DNA from: Pterobdella sp. o SKG-2022
Lineage: Eukaryota > Annelida > Clitellata > Hirudinida > Piscicolidae
DNA: 64,000 nt
Reading direction: 5' to 3'
Assembly (NCBI GenBank): GCA_964035795.1
Contig: OZ038323.1
Location: 1,721,172-1,785,171, forward strand
Shown here piece by piece: positions 22,240 through 33,600 of the stretch. The translations under genes were made by a program, and so were the position numbers. The number at the start of each line of letters is the position of its first letter. Position 1 is the first letter of the stretch. The notes beneath the pieces were generated by a model. The model did no database searches, was not told the DNA's origin, and saw only the letters and a list, made by a program, of their open reading frames with translations.

Positions 22240-24180
22240 AATTTTTCTTCTGCCTCTGTTTTCTTGATATTTTTGAAATTCATACTTTTTTGAGCTTGTG
22301 ACACGCGCACCAAGCTAACCTTTACGTACAGCCACGTCCTTTTCAGTACCCTCCATCCATATGCCGAGATATTTGAAGTTTGAAGCTATCTTCAGTTTCT
22401 TTCCACCTTTTGCTTTTACTACAACCGGTGTTTTTGGGTTGAAGACTTGCATTTCCGTTTTCTTCGAGTTACAGTGAAAACCTACTTTTCTTGCTTTTTC
22501 TTCTGACCTTACAAGAACTTTTTGTGCTTGATCCATTCCTTCAAAGCAATGTCATCAGCAAAGTCTAAGTCGGTTATTGTTATAGCCGAAAGTCTGCTAC
22601 TTTTTTGCTTTTGCAGCTTGAACCCAAGTTTTTCTTTTTTACCTCTGTAAGTTTCTCGCATGACGTAGTCTAGAACGATTGCAAAGAAGTAGGGCGCTAA
22701 AGTATCACTTTGTAACACACCGGTTTTTACTTCAAAAAAACCTGTTTCTCCATCAAGAGTAATCACCTTGGCTTTGGTATTCTCGTACATTTTAGCAATT
22801 GCTTTCAGCAGCTTTGGTATTTGGTATGCCTTCAGAATTTTCATCAGCATTCCTCGATGCACCAAACCAAAAGCTTTTTCCAAGTCAACGTATATAATGA
22901 TGGCTTGTCTATTGTGGCTTTTGACTTCTTCTATTAGTCTTCTCAAAGTCAGTATGTGTGGTTGGGGATCTTCCTGGTCTGAAACCATTTTGCCTTTTTC
23001 GGAGATGCGTATCCATCTTTGATTGTAGTCTGTTTAAGATCATCTTATTCACCATTCGCAACTGTAGAAGCCAGACTAATTCCTCTGTAATTATTTCGAT
23101 CACTCAGATTTCTGGATTTTTGAATTGTTATCATACTAACTTCTGACCATTGCTCCGGTTTCACGTTTTCGTCCAGTAATTTATTAGCGAATTCCAATAT
23201 TATTCCCTCTAGGTTGCATTTTTTTATGACTTCGGCAATGATGTTATCTGGTCTAGATCTTTTTTCTTCACTTAGTTGTAATTTCGCTTCTTTAAACTCT
23301 TCTAGTGAAAAAATTTCGTCTTTTATTAGCAAGCCATCAAGTACTTTTGGTATATCTGTATTCTGAAAATTACCTGCTACAATGGCTTCTCTACCAACCA
23401 TGGAAGTGGTTGGACCACTTTTTCACTTTTTCTTCTTTTGATTGAACTTTGATCATCCCTGTTTTGTTGATTTTCGACCAATTATCATGTCTATCAGCTT
23501 CCAACTTTCACCATCGTTGTGTTTTTTATCGGTAATTTAAATTTCTAACAATAATGTATTGAGTTCTTTTTCTTGAATTTTTTGGTAAGTTTCTTAGAAA
23601 AAATGTTTCTTGTTTTGTAACATCTGCTGATTTTCAGTGCTGCTTCTCAATTGGTATTTATGAAAGGCCTTTCTCACTTCATACCGAGGTTCTTCTACTT
23701 TTTCATCTTTGGCTATTATAACACAGTTATTTTTTTAAAAACTGGTATAAGCATTTCTGTAGCATCTTTATTTGCATGTATAAATTCGTCATACTTTTTT
23801 TTCACATCAAAATCATCGTTGTCACTCAAAAGATCCTCATATCTCCGCCGAAATGTCACTGTAAACAACTGCTGTACGTTGTCATTATGCAATATAGTCC
23901 AGATATGGGATTTTTTTAACTTTTTTTGTTTTGGCGCAAACTGAGCTTTAATTTAACTGACACTAAGCGATGGTTGGTGCCAAGATTTGCAAAACTGCCG
24001 AATGCTTCTGAGTTATGCACTGAATTCCTCCATTTTTGGTTTATTAGAATATAATCTACCTGAGACTTTGTTCCATTTATATCAGAAATAAATGTCCATT
24101 TTGTTCTTTTATTTTCTAAAACAAGATGTTGGTAATGTGTAAATTACATTCGTTAGCATGTTCGAGAAGCATCTGAGGAT
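22240..24180 (-). pseudogene. LINE with endonuclease C-end and reverse transcriptase, frameshifted
   Basis: From the 5' side on the minus strand: the end of an endonuclease region (24180-23940, including LQILAPTIA), a linker, then RT start (23401-22909) with NNYRGISLASTVA and LQSKMDTHLRKRQNGFRPGR. The RT core (22988-22509) has IIYVDLEKAF and the box DLDFADDIAL. A thumb region (22536-22315) reads NSKKTEMQVFN and KYLGIWMEGTEKD. Several frame changes are present, so it is not functional. The fragment at 29000-29380 on the plus strand belongs to the same family. Confidence 0.78.
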
Positions 24181-24367
24181 ATAAGGGATAAGGTATAGAT
24201 AATAAATGCATGAATTAATTCATTTTGTTAAAATAAAATGTTTAATTTCTAATTAAGATTGAGGAATTGAAATTTGTTGTGAAAATTATATAGTTTTAAT
24301 TGTTAATAGTGTGAATTTAAAAAACTACATTTTTTAGATACTTTAATTTGGAAAAGAATTTTCATAC

Positions 24368-24897
24368 TTATAAAATTTGTATTTCTATCGAAAATTCTTT
24401 CTGGATACGATTAATAACTATATCTCCTATTAACGTATTTAATGTATTTAAAATTTTTGCGGCGCACTTTGTTACGTAGCTGATCTTGTTGGCAATCTGC
24501 GCATTTGAACGTTTTAGGAGAAAGGTCTTTTCAGTTTTGAGCATCGATGAGGTGTCCAATGTTCGCACATAATACATTTCACCGAATTAGAACCTGTGAT
24601 ACGTCCACATACTGCACATGGCCATTTGCTTTGCTTGTTGCTTAGGGACAGAATGATTTGATCATCAAAGTTGAAAACCATCACTTTTGCTTTGTCGAGG
24701 TTCACCTTCAAGCAAAATTTTCTCAAAGCCTTAGTCCAAATGTTGAGTCTGTTCTCTGCTTTTTGCATTGCACCCGCCAATGTTACAAGGTCTGACACCA
24801 GAGGTGAAGTCCATGACCCTGCTAACCAAGAGCTATAGTGAAAACGGCTTCCGTGTTTGTGTACAGTATATGGCAAGCAATCTTCTTTTAAAACCAT
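24368..24897 (-). pseudogene. LINE fragment: RT thumb plus cysteine-rich segment
   Basis: The minus strand reads SDLVTLAGAMQKAENRLNIW, then VNLDKAKVMVFNFDDQI, and a zinc-binding-like segment WPCAVCGRITGSNSVKCIMC. This arrangement is found just after the RT core in one LINE family; the LINE at 39.2-40.6 kb has an equivalent cysteine segment. The RT catalytic domain is missing. Confidence 0.65.
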
Positions 24898-25086
24898 GCA
24901 TGTCTGACAGATTCAATCGTGTATGTTGGGTTGGACGTTAGCGTCAACCAATAGTTGGTGGCAGCGTCTTGCTCGTCAGCGGACTGGCGACTAATCAGTC
25001 TGCTGAAGCTTGGAAGCGCATTCATTCATAAGAATGTTGAAAATATATGACAGAGCGATAAAGAAATACAATTTAAAAGGGTTCTC

Positions 25087-26025
25087 TTGATGTTCGACGA
25101 GCGATGGAAAGGGCGCACATGCAGCCCTGAACAGGTGCTGGTTCGAACTGCAAGAGAAAGTGCGAACAAAAACAACTTTAGATTTGGGATTGTCAATGTT
25201 GGAACATTGAAGAAAAGAGATAATGAGGTACCTGAAACTCTATCGTCGCCGTGTGAGCATTGCCTGCTGTAAAGAGATAAAGCGAAAAGCTGGGATGAAT
25301 CCATGTCAGAAGCGGTGTACAGCAAATTGGAAAAAACTCTAAACCAACACAAACTTGCATCTTTAGTTTCTGCTTCTCAAAATTGCTCCGGTGCCTAGCT
25401 GAACTGTTTGCCAAACTCAGCAACGGGCAGGCTTCTAAACGACGAATCTTTCAGGATTGCGATATCCCTCCGTCTTGGATTGCGTTTATGTTCGCCCCAC
25501 AAATGTCATTGTGGAGCTCAAATAGACGTTCTTGGCAGACATACGTTATTCTGTAAATTAAATGCTGGACGCATTCCTAGACATCGCGCACTGAATGATT
25601 TAATCAAACGTGCCTTAAACAAAGCTGGATTTCCCAGTCAGCTTGAACCAGTAGGCCTTGACAGAGAAGACGGCAAACGGCCAGATGGGCTTACCATTTT
25701 TCCTTTCAAGGCTGGCAAATGCCTCATCTTGGACGCTACCTGCTCTGATTCTTTTTCGCCTTCACACTTGCTTCAAACTTTAGCCAATCCCGGCTGGGCT
25801 TCCCAACAAGCAGAAATGGCGAAAATACAAAAATATCGAAATAGGCAGATAGCCATATTTTTGTTTCTTTAGCGGTCGAGATCTCTAGTATTTTTGGTTC
25901 TCATGCTTTTTCATTTTCGTCTAATTTGGGAAATCGCACATTTAAGGCTAAAGATGAGCTCAGAGAATAAATGGTTGTTCTAAGGTTTTTCATTGGCCAT
26001 TCGCTGTGCGGTGGACAACTTATAA
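25087..26025 (+). pseudogene. LINE fragment: start of endonuclease fused to C-terminal domain
   Basis: 25087-25272 reads FRFGIVNVGTLKKRDNEV, which resembles the beginning of an APE-type endonuclease. 25408-25872 then encodes a C-terminal LINE domain (FRIAISLRLGLRLC, CHCGAQIDVLGRHTLFCK, DGKRPDGLT, CLILDATCSDSFSPSH). The text continues in another frame to about 26020. The endonuclease body and whole RT are absent, so this is a second internally deleted LINE. Confidence 0.65.
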
Positions 26026-26637
26026 TATTTAAAATATTTTATATTGATTTATGACAATAATTGAATATCCAAATGCATTTTTTTAATCAATTGATGACGG
26101 ATACTTTTCTACCTCCGTGAAGAAATTACATCATGTATCAAACCGGCTCATTTGGAAACATCCTCTTAATAATTGGCACTTTGTTCCTATTTGAAATAAA
26201 TTCATTTGATTTTTGAAAACCACCGATGATCAAAGATCTCTGATAAAAAAAGAAAATTTTCATTATTTTTCTAGTTTTGATTTATTCTCCTTGTTAGTAA
26301 CTGGAAGCCAGATAACTGTAAAAAGGGAAAAAAGTATTACAGTTGTTACGAAACCTCATTAACATCGTTTAAGCGTGTTTTTATGCAGTTTGGTGCAAAC
26401 ACGAACCTATAAATGAAAATTAAATTTTATAAATTTCAAATAACAAGGAAATTTATTATTTTATTAAAGAGTGCTGTTATAATGCTGCGTGTTTTGGAGG
26501 GCTTATGAGAAGCAAAATTGCATGTTTTAAAATAAGTGAATTTATTAAATTAAAAACCAAAAATCATTTTAAAATAAATTACTGTAATATAAGATGTCAG
26601 TAATTTGAAATATGATTAAATGTTTGCAAGAAATTTA
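26026..26637. other. AT-rich spacer
   Basis: No coding sequence recognised between the LINE remnant and the 3' end of the orphan ORF at 26638-27378. Confidence 0.4.
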
Positions 26638-27378
26638 CTAATAATAATCGTAATCCAGCACAAAATCCTCATCGGGCCACTCAAGTTCCGACAGATAGTT
26701 GAAGAACATGGCAAGTGGTCCAGCCAACCTTGATAAAATATTTGTTAGCTGGTTCACAGCATAGGCAAACAGTTCTTGTCTGGGTTGTGCTCCACTAGAT
26801 AAAGCTCGGTTTCTTTGGAAACGATAAACTCTTGGACTGGGTCTTCTTCCTCTAAGAAAGGGTCTAGCAGTTCTAACCGGAGAAATTATGCGTTTGGTTC
26901 GTCGGTAAGGAGAAAAAGGGGGCGTGTTGCCACCTACGATAGGAGGCAGCACTGGAATGAAACTTCTTTGTCCCACATACTTTAATCCCCGAGGTGTGAG
27001 AACGTCATAATACGGATTCCTTGCAGGTATTCTAGGTTGGTATCTTCCTGTGGCATCTCTAGGTCTCGGAGCTTGTTCATACAATTCATTTCGACCTACG
27101 AATCTCACTAGATCTTTTCCTCCGTTTCGCCCTTTTCTCACTGTGATTACGTTACTTGAGTGATCTTGACTTAGCTCACTTGGCAAACTCAGATCTATTC
27201 TTTTTCTGACACTCCTTTTACGGCGCTTTGGTTTAGGGAAGCAAAAGTTGGAATTGTTGTTCATGTTCAGTTCAGGCCATGCGCCATCACGTAAGAAACC
27301 TCTCGGCTTTCTTTGACTTTTTTCAGAAAAAGCTAACATAGTTTGATTCAAATGTAAGTTTTCCAATTGAGGGATCAA
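26638..27378 (-). CDS. Uncharacterised 246-residue protein, orphan ORF B
   Basis: A complete single-exon frame of no recognised family. It has a Lys/Arg cluster with nuclear-signal character (KPKRRKRSVRKR) near residue 50 and GGKDLVRFVG near residue 90. An Arg/Pro/Tyr-rich basic middle (about 95-195) includes GLKYVGQRSFIPVLPP. A hydrophobic segment follows (YAVNQLTNILSRLAGPLAMF, then FNYL), and the C-terminus is strongly acidic and Tyr-rich (WPDEDFVLDYDYY). The layout mirrors the frame at 17463-18128: basic Pro/Arg middle, DLVRF motif, hydrophobic segment near the end. I infer distant paralogy from shared order and one motif; overall identity is low. Confidence 0.6.
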   Translation of the reverse strand: MIPQLENLHLNQTMLAFSEKSQRKPRGFLRDGAWPELNMNNNSNFCFPKPKRRKRSVRKRIDLSLPSELSQDHSSNVITVRKGRNGGKDLVRFVGRNELYEQAPRPRDATGRYQPRIPARNPYYDVLTPRGLKYVGQRSFIPVLPPIVGGNTPPFSPYRRTKRIISPVRTARPFLRGRRPSPRVYRFQRNRALSSGAQPRQELFAYAVNQLTNILSRLAGPLAMFFNYLSELEWPDEDFVLDYDYY

Positions 27379-27798
27379 AAATGGATGTTACCAAATGTAT
27401 CAATCACAACAAGCAACAGATATTTCGTTATTAAACGTTATTATCGACGTAATATAGATTTACGTCAAATTTCGCAACGCAAAATAATAAAAATTTATTT
27501 TTTAAATTTGCCTGGAAAATCCATAATTTAATATACTTTAGTTTTATGGTTTTAAAAATACTTTTCGATTGTTCCTACATTGAATGTATTAATCTCCCAT
27601 ACAAAATTTTGCTGCCTTTCATAAGTTGTACTCCTTCAATGGCACTATTATACTGGACAACTTAAAAACCGATTTTTTATTTTTTAGATTTAAGATTTCA
27701 TTATAACTATGGCAACTTTTCATGACTATTTTTAGATTGATTTGACTGGCTAATAATGATTGCTGCTTGTCTCCTCTTTAACTTGCTTATGTGAAACA

Positions 27799-27914
27799 TG
27801 AATATAATTTCGGAACACTAATAAGTTTATTAAGATACGAAGCTTTTCGTTAACAACGTACATTTTCAAGTATATATTATATTCATTTTACGGTTTGGCT
27901 TTTGAAAAAATCAT
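27799..27914 (+). mobile_element. Short foldback-family insertion with 11-bp TSD
   Basis: A 116-bp insertion made only of terminal sequence of the family seen at 3027-4241, including AAGTTTATTAAGATACGAAG, the CGAAGCTTTTCG core and the TTTGGCTTTTGAAAAAATCA end. It is flanked by TATGTGAAACA (27788-27798) and TACGTGAAACA (27915-27925), 10 of 11 identical. Confidence 0.7.
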
Positions 27915-27989
27915 TACGTGAAACAATTTTTAAAAAATCCCCTTGCATTCAAAGATAAACTAAAAATTTTCAGAGACATCTTATGTATG

Positions 27990-28165
27990 TTTTTTAATGT
28001 AATGTAACGCAGTATTTATAAGGCACTTTTTCTTATGGATCAAAGCGCTTGCTACAAATTTAATGCGGCGAACACTGTAGAACAGGTGCTAATTGTCGGG
28101 CCACGCGAGATCGAACTCGGTAACTTTAATAAACTATTCTAACGCTTTACCTCTGAGCTATACTA
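27990..28165 (-). repeat. tRNA-derived SINE
   Basis: On the minus strand the head has an A-box-like TAGCTCAGAGGTAAAGCG and a B-box-like GAGTTCGATCTC with about tRNA spacing. The body follows and the tail is AGTGCCTTATAAATACTGCG...ACATTACATT. A second copy lacking the tRNA head lies at 40868-40985. The head is diverged and should not be a working tRNA. Confidence 0.65.
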
Positions 28166-28990
28166 ATATAGTAATTTAACTTTAAAAACACTTATCAAAA
28201 ATTATAGCTATTGTTTTAAATAAATGTATAAATCCTCAACTGATGTTTTTAAAGTTTAATTAAAATATAAACTATAAGTTTTAAATGATTAATTTAGAGC
28301 TCGCATGTTTGTGAATGCGGCTTGTGCTTCTTCGTGGATGTCTCTACTCTTCACAATTTCCTCTTTCAACCAAACTAAGAAGCTACTTTCCCACAAACAC
28401 CGTCAAATCGTTTGAGGCATACTAGCTAGTTTGGTTAGGAACTCTACGAGTTTGTGTGATGGGTTGGGTGGATTTTCTCAAGAGGCTTTTGGTTTAAAAA
28501 TTCAAGTTCTCTTTAAAAAAATCAAAAACATGACATTATGGTTTGTAAAATTTGTAATTCAATCTATTTAAATAGAATATTAATCATCATTAGCGGATTT
28601 TTAGAGAATAATTGGTTATTTCGTTTAATTTCAAAATTAACAATGTATTTTCTAATTCTAAATATTTTGCTCAATTTCCAATTCAACTTATTAACGCAAA
28701 CCTACTTTCAAAATGCTCTTTTATTTGTTTTTTCATGAATTGATTATCATTTAAATAAAAATTAATTTTCATAAATATAAAGTATATATTATCATATATA
28801 AGTCAGTTTAAAACAAGAAACAAAATCATAAACAGACCTCAAACAAAACAAATTATTGTTTTTACTTTTCAAATTTTAGTTGTTCAAGTATAAATCAAAC
28901 ACCACATGGTTTCGAATAAACCCAAGCATGTTTACTTTTGCTTTTGGCTTTTCAATGTATGTTGCATGAGCTCCGAATATACTCCAATTA
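28166..28990. other. AT-rich sequence, no gene seen
   Basis: No conserved coding sequence or known repeat was recognised. Confidence 0.4.
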
Positions 28991-28999
28991 GAGGTTAAT

Positions 29000-30135
29000 C
29001 AGCAGGAAAGTGAAACAAGGTATAACCACTTTCATGATTTTTTCAGTATAAAAGCCCTTGTAAAAGGAAAATTTTCAGACATTGTTATAACAAAAGTACT
29101 TGATGGCTTGAGAATAAATGACGAAACGTCAGCAATGGTCAAAATTAAATATGATAACTACGAAATGTGGAGATCTGAGTGATCCAAATAATTATAGAAA
29201 AATTGGTCTGGCTTCTACAATTGCAAAGATGGTGGGGCAAGGAATACAATCAAACATGGCATTGTTATCTCCAATGGCTAAAATAATTTGGAAAATACTT
29301 CCTGAAATCCTCAACATCCCCCTTACTTCTCATCAACACGACTCCAGATACCAAGATTCAACAGACCTGGTTTAGAAGTCGCATGGCGCAAGTGAGGGTA
29401 AATGGTACCAGCGAGCAGTCCAAAACTTTCAAGAAAGGTCCCCCCAAAGTTCGATCCTGTCGCCACTCTTTTTTACCATATACATCAACGACCTGCTCAA
29501 GTCTTTCGATCCCTTCACCCTCGTTTCCGGCTACGTCGATGATCTAACGATAGTATGCAGCGGCCCTAATAAGAAGGAAGTGAGGTGAGTTGAATCAGAG
29601 ACAGCCAAAATGATCGATAGTCTGCAACTAATCGTCTCACCCTGAATACGTCGTAAGTTGCCTTCTTTAAAATGACACAGCCGAATCCTCGTGGTACCCT
29701 AACATCTCTGTCAGGGGTTCAAGATTCAAAACGAATCCAAATTCCACCTTCTTCAAGGTTAGATACCACCACCAACTCACGTCCAATGAACGTGTTTGGC
29801 ACCTGAGCCAAGTTATGAGGCAGCGAACCAATATACTGTGACAACTGAAAGGTACCATAATCAAAAGCAAACTGAGATGGTACGAGCACGTCATGCGGAC
29901 CAAAATGAAATCCCACGAAAGTGGATGCAAGAAGTGATGAGTACTGTTGGAAAAGATAGGCCAAAGAAGTCTTGGGCAAAATGTATTGAAAGAATATGAA
30001 GGAAAATATATGTGAAATGGCACAAGAGGGAAAAAGATAAAAAGCTGTCATACAAAAATTCCAAGTGTACAACGTAGGGAACAAGGACATTAAACGAACA
30101 AGGAGTTTTCTGGAAAAGCTGAATTGTAACTAAAA
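29000..30135 (+). pseudogene. Mosaic of three LINE fragments
   Basis: Three pieces lie on the plus strand. About 29040-29280 resembles the RT start of the LINE at 22.2-24.2 kb (KVLDGL, then NNYRKIGLASTIAKMV) with an internal deletion. About 29370-29590 is part of a different RT, with SILSPLFFTIYINDLLKSF and the box SGYVDDLTIVCSG. About 29790-30135 resembles a LINE C-terminus (LRWYEHVM, then RPKKSWAKCIE). Each is frameshifted. Confidence 0.6.
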
Positions 30136-30673
30136 GCATGGGCGTTAATGGGTTAAAAACATACTGTTCAATTTGGAGCTTTCTTCAGTTTTTTTCATCT
30201 CTTTATTTCGAAGTTTAGATAATTTTGTGTAAACTAGGCTCTCACATCCGGGTTTTTGAAGGCCTCCTGCATCACTATATTCAAAAAATAGCCTGAATGA
30301 CTATATATAACAAATTTACAGTATTTTTTATATGAAACTTTCAAAAAAATCTTTACTCAAATGTCCCTTTCAAAGTTTTTCATTCTGGAGCAATCTCAAA
30401 ACATACCAATGCTGATATGAGAGGCACTAATTATTTCAATAGCGTGTTAAACGTCCGTGGTGGTTTAGAGGAAATATTCTTTAGAATCAATATTGGCCAA
30501 CTCATTTATATAAGAAGGTTGTATATAGGTGAAGCCTTTGAAGATGTTGTTGAGGTTATTTGGGCGCAAAAAGTACTTTTCTACATGGTGAGATGAATTC
30601 TGGGGAATAATTATTGGAGAAGAGTGTTGCAGGTGGGATGAAGACACTGCGAAGGTGGGTTTATAAAACACAT
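30136..30673. other. Spacer downstream of the MULE-derived gene
   Basis: No gene recognised. No copy of the inverted repeat found near 38.2 kb was seen here, so a matching terminal repeat for the MULE gene is not evident. Confidence 0.35.
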
Positions 30674-33600
30674 TTAATCAAAAAATTGTGAATCGTTGAT
30701 AAAGTTACAGCAAACAACATTGAAACCCAGTTGTGGCAGTCTGGAATAGGCGTGATCTCTATTCGCATCTGATTGCATGAACATTTCACTTACATCACAC
30801 TCTTCCTCCTCCAAAGACATTGCCAATAATTTTGGTTCTTTGTTTTTCCGTTTTAACTTATTTTTTAATTTTCTTTTATTTTTATTTTTGTTAGGGGTGT
30901 CTTGTGGCGGTGTTGTAGATTGGGATCTTACTTTTTTCTTGTTGTTCACATATTTTTCTAAGTTTTTACAAACATTTATAACATAATCATAAACCACATC
31001 ATCATCTAAATCATTTGCAGCGTCGTATACTTGTTTCCATAACTCACAAAAATCCTTCTCCTTGTTCCTTCTTTTTGTCATTTGTTCATTTGCTGGCACT
31101 ATTTCTTCATTTTCAAGCAGCATAACATTTCCTCGAGGCAACTTGCAGAGGAGATAGTGAATATGTTGGCAAATGGTCAGTCTGACCCCATAGTCATGAC
31201 ACGAGCATGAATAATTATGCATGCAAATACTGCACATGTGACATTTTATCCTACAATCCTCTCTTTTGCATGGCCCTGTCTTCTTCACCACAATTTCTTA
31301 AAATTAAAAAGAAATTAACAGCACTAAAAATAAGAAATATAACTAGATACAAACAAAAACATAATAACATACCATTATTCAGAATGAATGATTCATCGAC
31401 CTCTTGCCAAGTCATTTCTTCCATACCTTCAAAATTTTGAAGATTTTATATTGTTGATTAAGTAGCTTCTACTAGGTATTGCGAGGAAACGTAAACAGCA
31501 AGAATGAGAACAAGTTAGGCAAAGTTTAAAGTAGCTATATTTTATAAGCTATGAGTTTTCCACTCAAAGTCAAAGGACGAGTTTTTTTTTAAACACGATG
31601 TCGTTTATTTGAGCAGAAAAGATAGTAATAAGTGGCAATGTGTGAAGTTTGTGAAAAAATTACGGTACAGATAATGACAGCTAAAATATTTTCGATAAAT
31701 TGAAAAAAAATATTTTTAATAGAAAAATTCAGAAAATAATTTTAAAAATATTTATAAAAATTTTAATAAAAAAAATTTTCGTTAGTTTTTCATGATTCTA
31801 AAATTTTAGCATGTTTTACTTTCTTCTTAATTTAGTTTACACAGTTCTTTCTCTGAAACCACTGTCAAGTTGTTCAGAGTATAGTGGTATTTTCGAAGTG
31901 CCGGGTCGATTGTGCTGAGAGAAACTTCAATCATATGTTTATTTCGAACCCATTCTTTAAGTTCCTTTAAAGTTTTTGTGCAGTCTGTATCAACGTGCTG
32001 CAGAAATGATTTTTATTTCTGGAGGAAGTTTGGATTTTTTGTCATCTCTCATTTGAGCCTTTGTAGTTTTACCAGTTTTTAAGAAACTTTTTGTAATGGC
32101 GTTAACAGCATGGAACTAATTTCTTTTATAGAATTGCCATCAAGCGATTATGAAATTATTCTCTCTATCATCATCAAAAACTTTTCATTTAAAATTTTTG
32201 AAAATATTTATTTTTTTATTGAATTTTTTTCATAGTTTATTGAAGAAAGTTAAAAAGTGATTGCAAAATTTAAAAAGTGATCGAAAAACCCTATATTTGA
32301 GAGGAGAAAATGTTTAGTTTTCTAAAGAAACTTAGTGATTGGAAATTTAGTATATTTTGGGTAATTTTTTCCAATTTTTGGGTCCTTGAGTAGTTAGGGG
32401 TAATAGTTTTTTAGTTGTTCTAGAATTTTCGATATCAAAGCTTTTTTTGTGTCTAATGTTATATTTATAAGTTTTACTTTTTATTAGATTATCAAAAGAT
32501 GATGGCAGTAGGTTATTTTTATATTTATACATGTAGATTAAAATATGTAGTGTGTTAATTTTCTTTATATCCAATAATTTTAATTCATTATAACTGATGT
32601 GTTTATCGTAAGGGTAATTGTATATAGTCCTTATTGTTAAAGTTTGAATTTTTTGACGTTCGTTTCATAGTTACTAGCCCAAATACTATTGCAATAATTA
32701 ATTTAGGAAAAGAATAGTACATTGTAATAATTTAGTAATGTGTTGCTGTTGATTTTATGTATGTTTAAAAATTTATTGTACTTTTAACTTTGTATAGCTT
32801 TGGAATGAGATAGTTTATGAGACTTGAAATTTAGGTTTGTGTCAAATATTATACCTAAATATTTAATATTTTCTTTTTATGCTATGGGAGAGTTATTCAG
32901 GGTTAGCTCAAAGCTTTTTATCTTGGTGTTTATATTTCTGAAAATTGTAAAATAGCACTTTTTCTTCCGTCTTATGACAATATATCGAGCATTATTGAAA
33001 ACAAAAACGGCGAGAAAACCGATTCTTGATGGACCTTACACCAACATCAAACTCTTCCGAATGTCCACGTCCAATGAATCCGCGTTTTTGCTCCTATGTA
33101 CATCGACATCACCGCCTGAACCAACCTTTTCGGAACCAACTTCTTTCTCAGTGCCCATTCAATCACATTCCTTGGCACTCGGTCGAAAGCCTTCTCCAAA
33201 ACAACAAAACAAATAAAAAGCTTCCTATTTTTCTCAAGGTAGCTTTCCTGCATTTTCCTAAGAATAAAAATAGCGTTCATTGTGCTTTTGCCAGGCATAA
33301 AACCAAATTGTATTTGGTCAACTTTCACTAACCTTCTTAACCTCTTCTCCAACAACCTTTCCACCACTTTCATACCATGTTCTAGAAGCTTTAAACCTCG
33401 ATAGATCGCATAGTCCATAACGCTTCCTTTCTTCTTGTAAATGAGAACTGTACTTGTCTTCCAGTCATGAGACATATCCTTTCCATCGAGAATTTCATTT
33501 TCTATTTGCAATATAACTTGCTTCCTATGTGGAGAAGCAGCTAGGGGCTCCTTGACAATCCCAGTCGGTCCACTGGTCTAGCCATTCTTCACGATCCCTA

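Noticed and set aside
28090..28165. Possible functional tRNA on the minus strand
   Set aside because: A- and B-box-like sequences exist, but acceptor and anticodon stems do not pair properly and the sequence continues into a SINE body.
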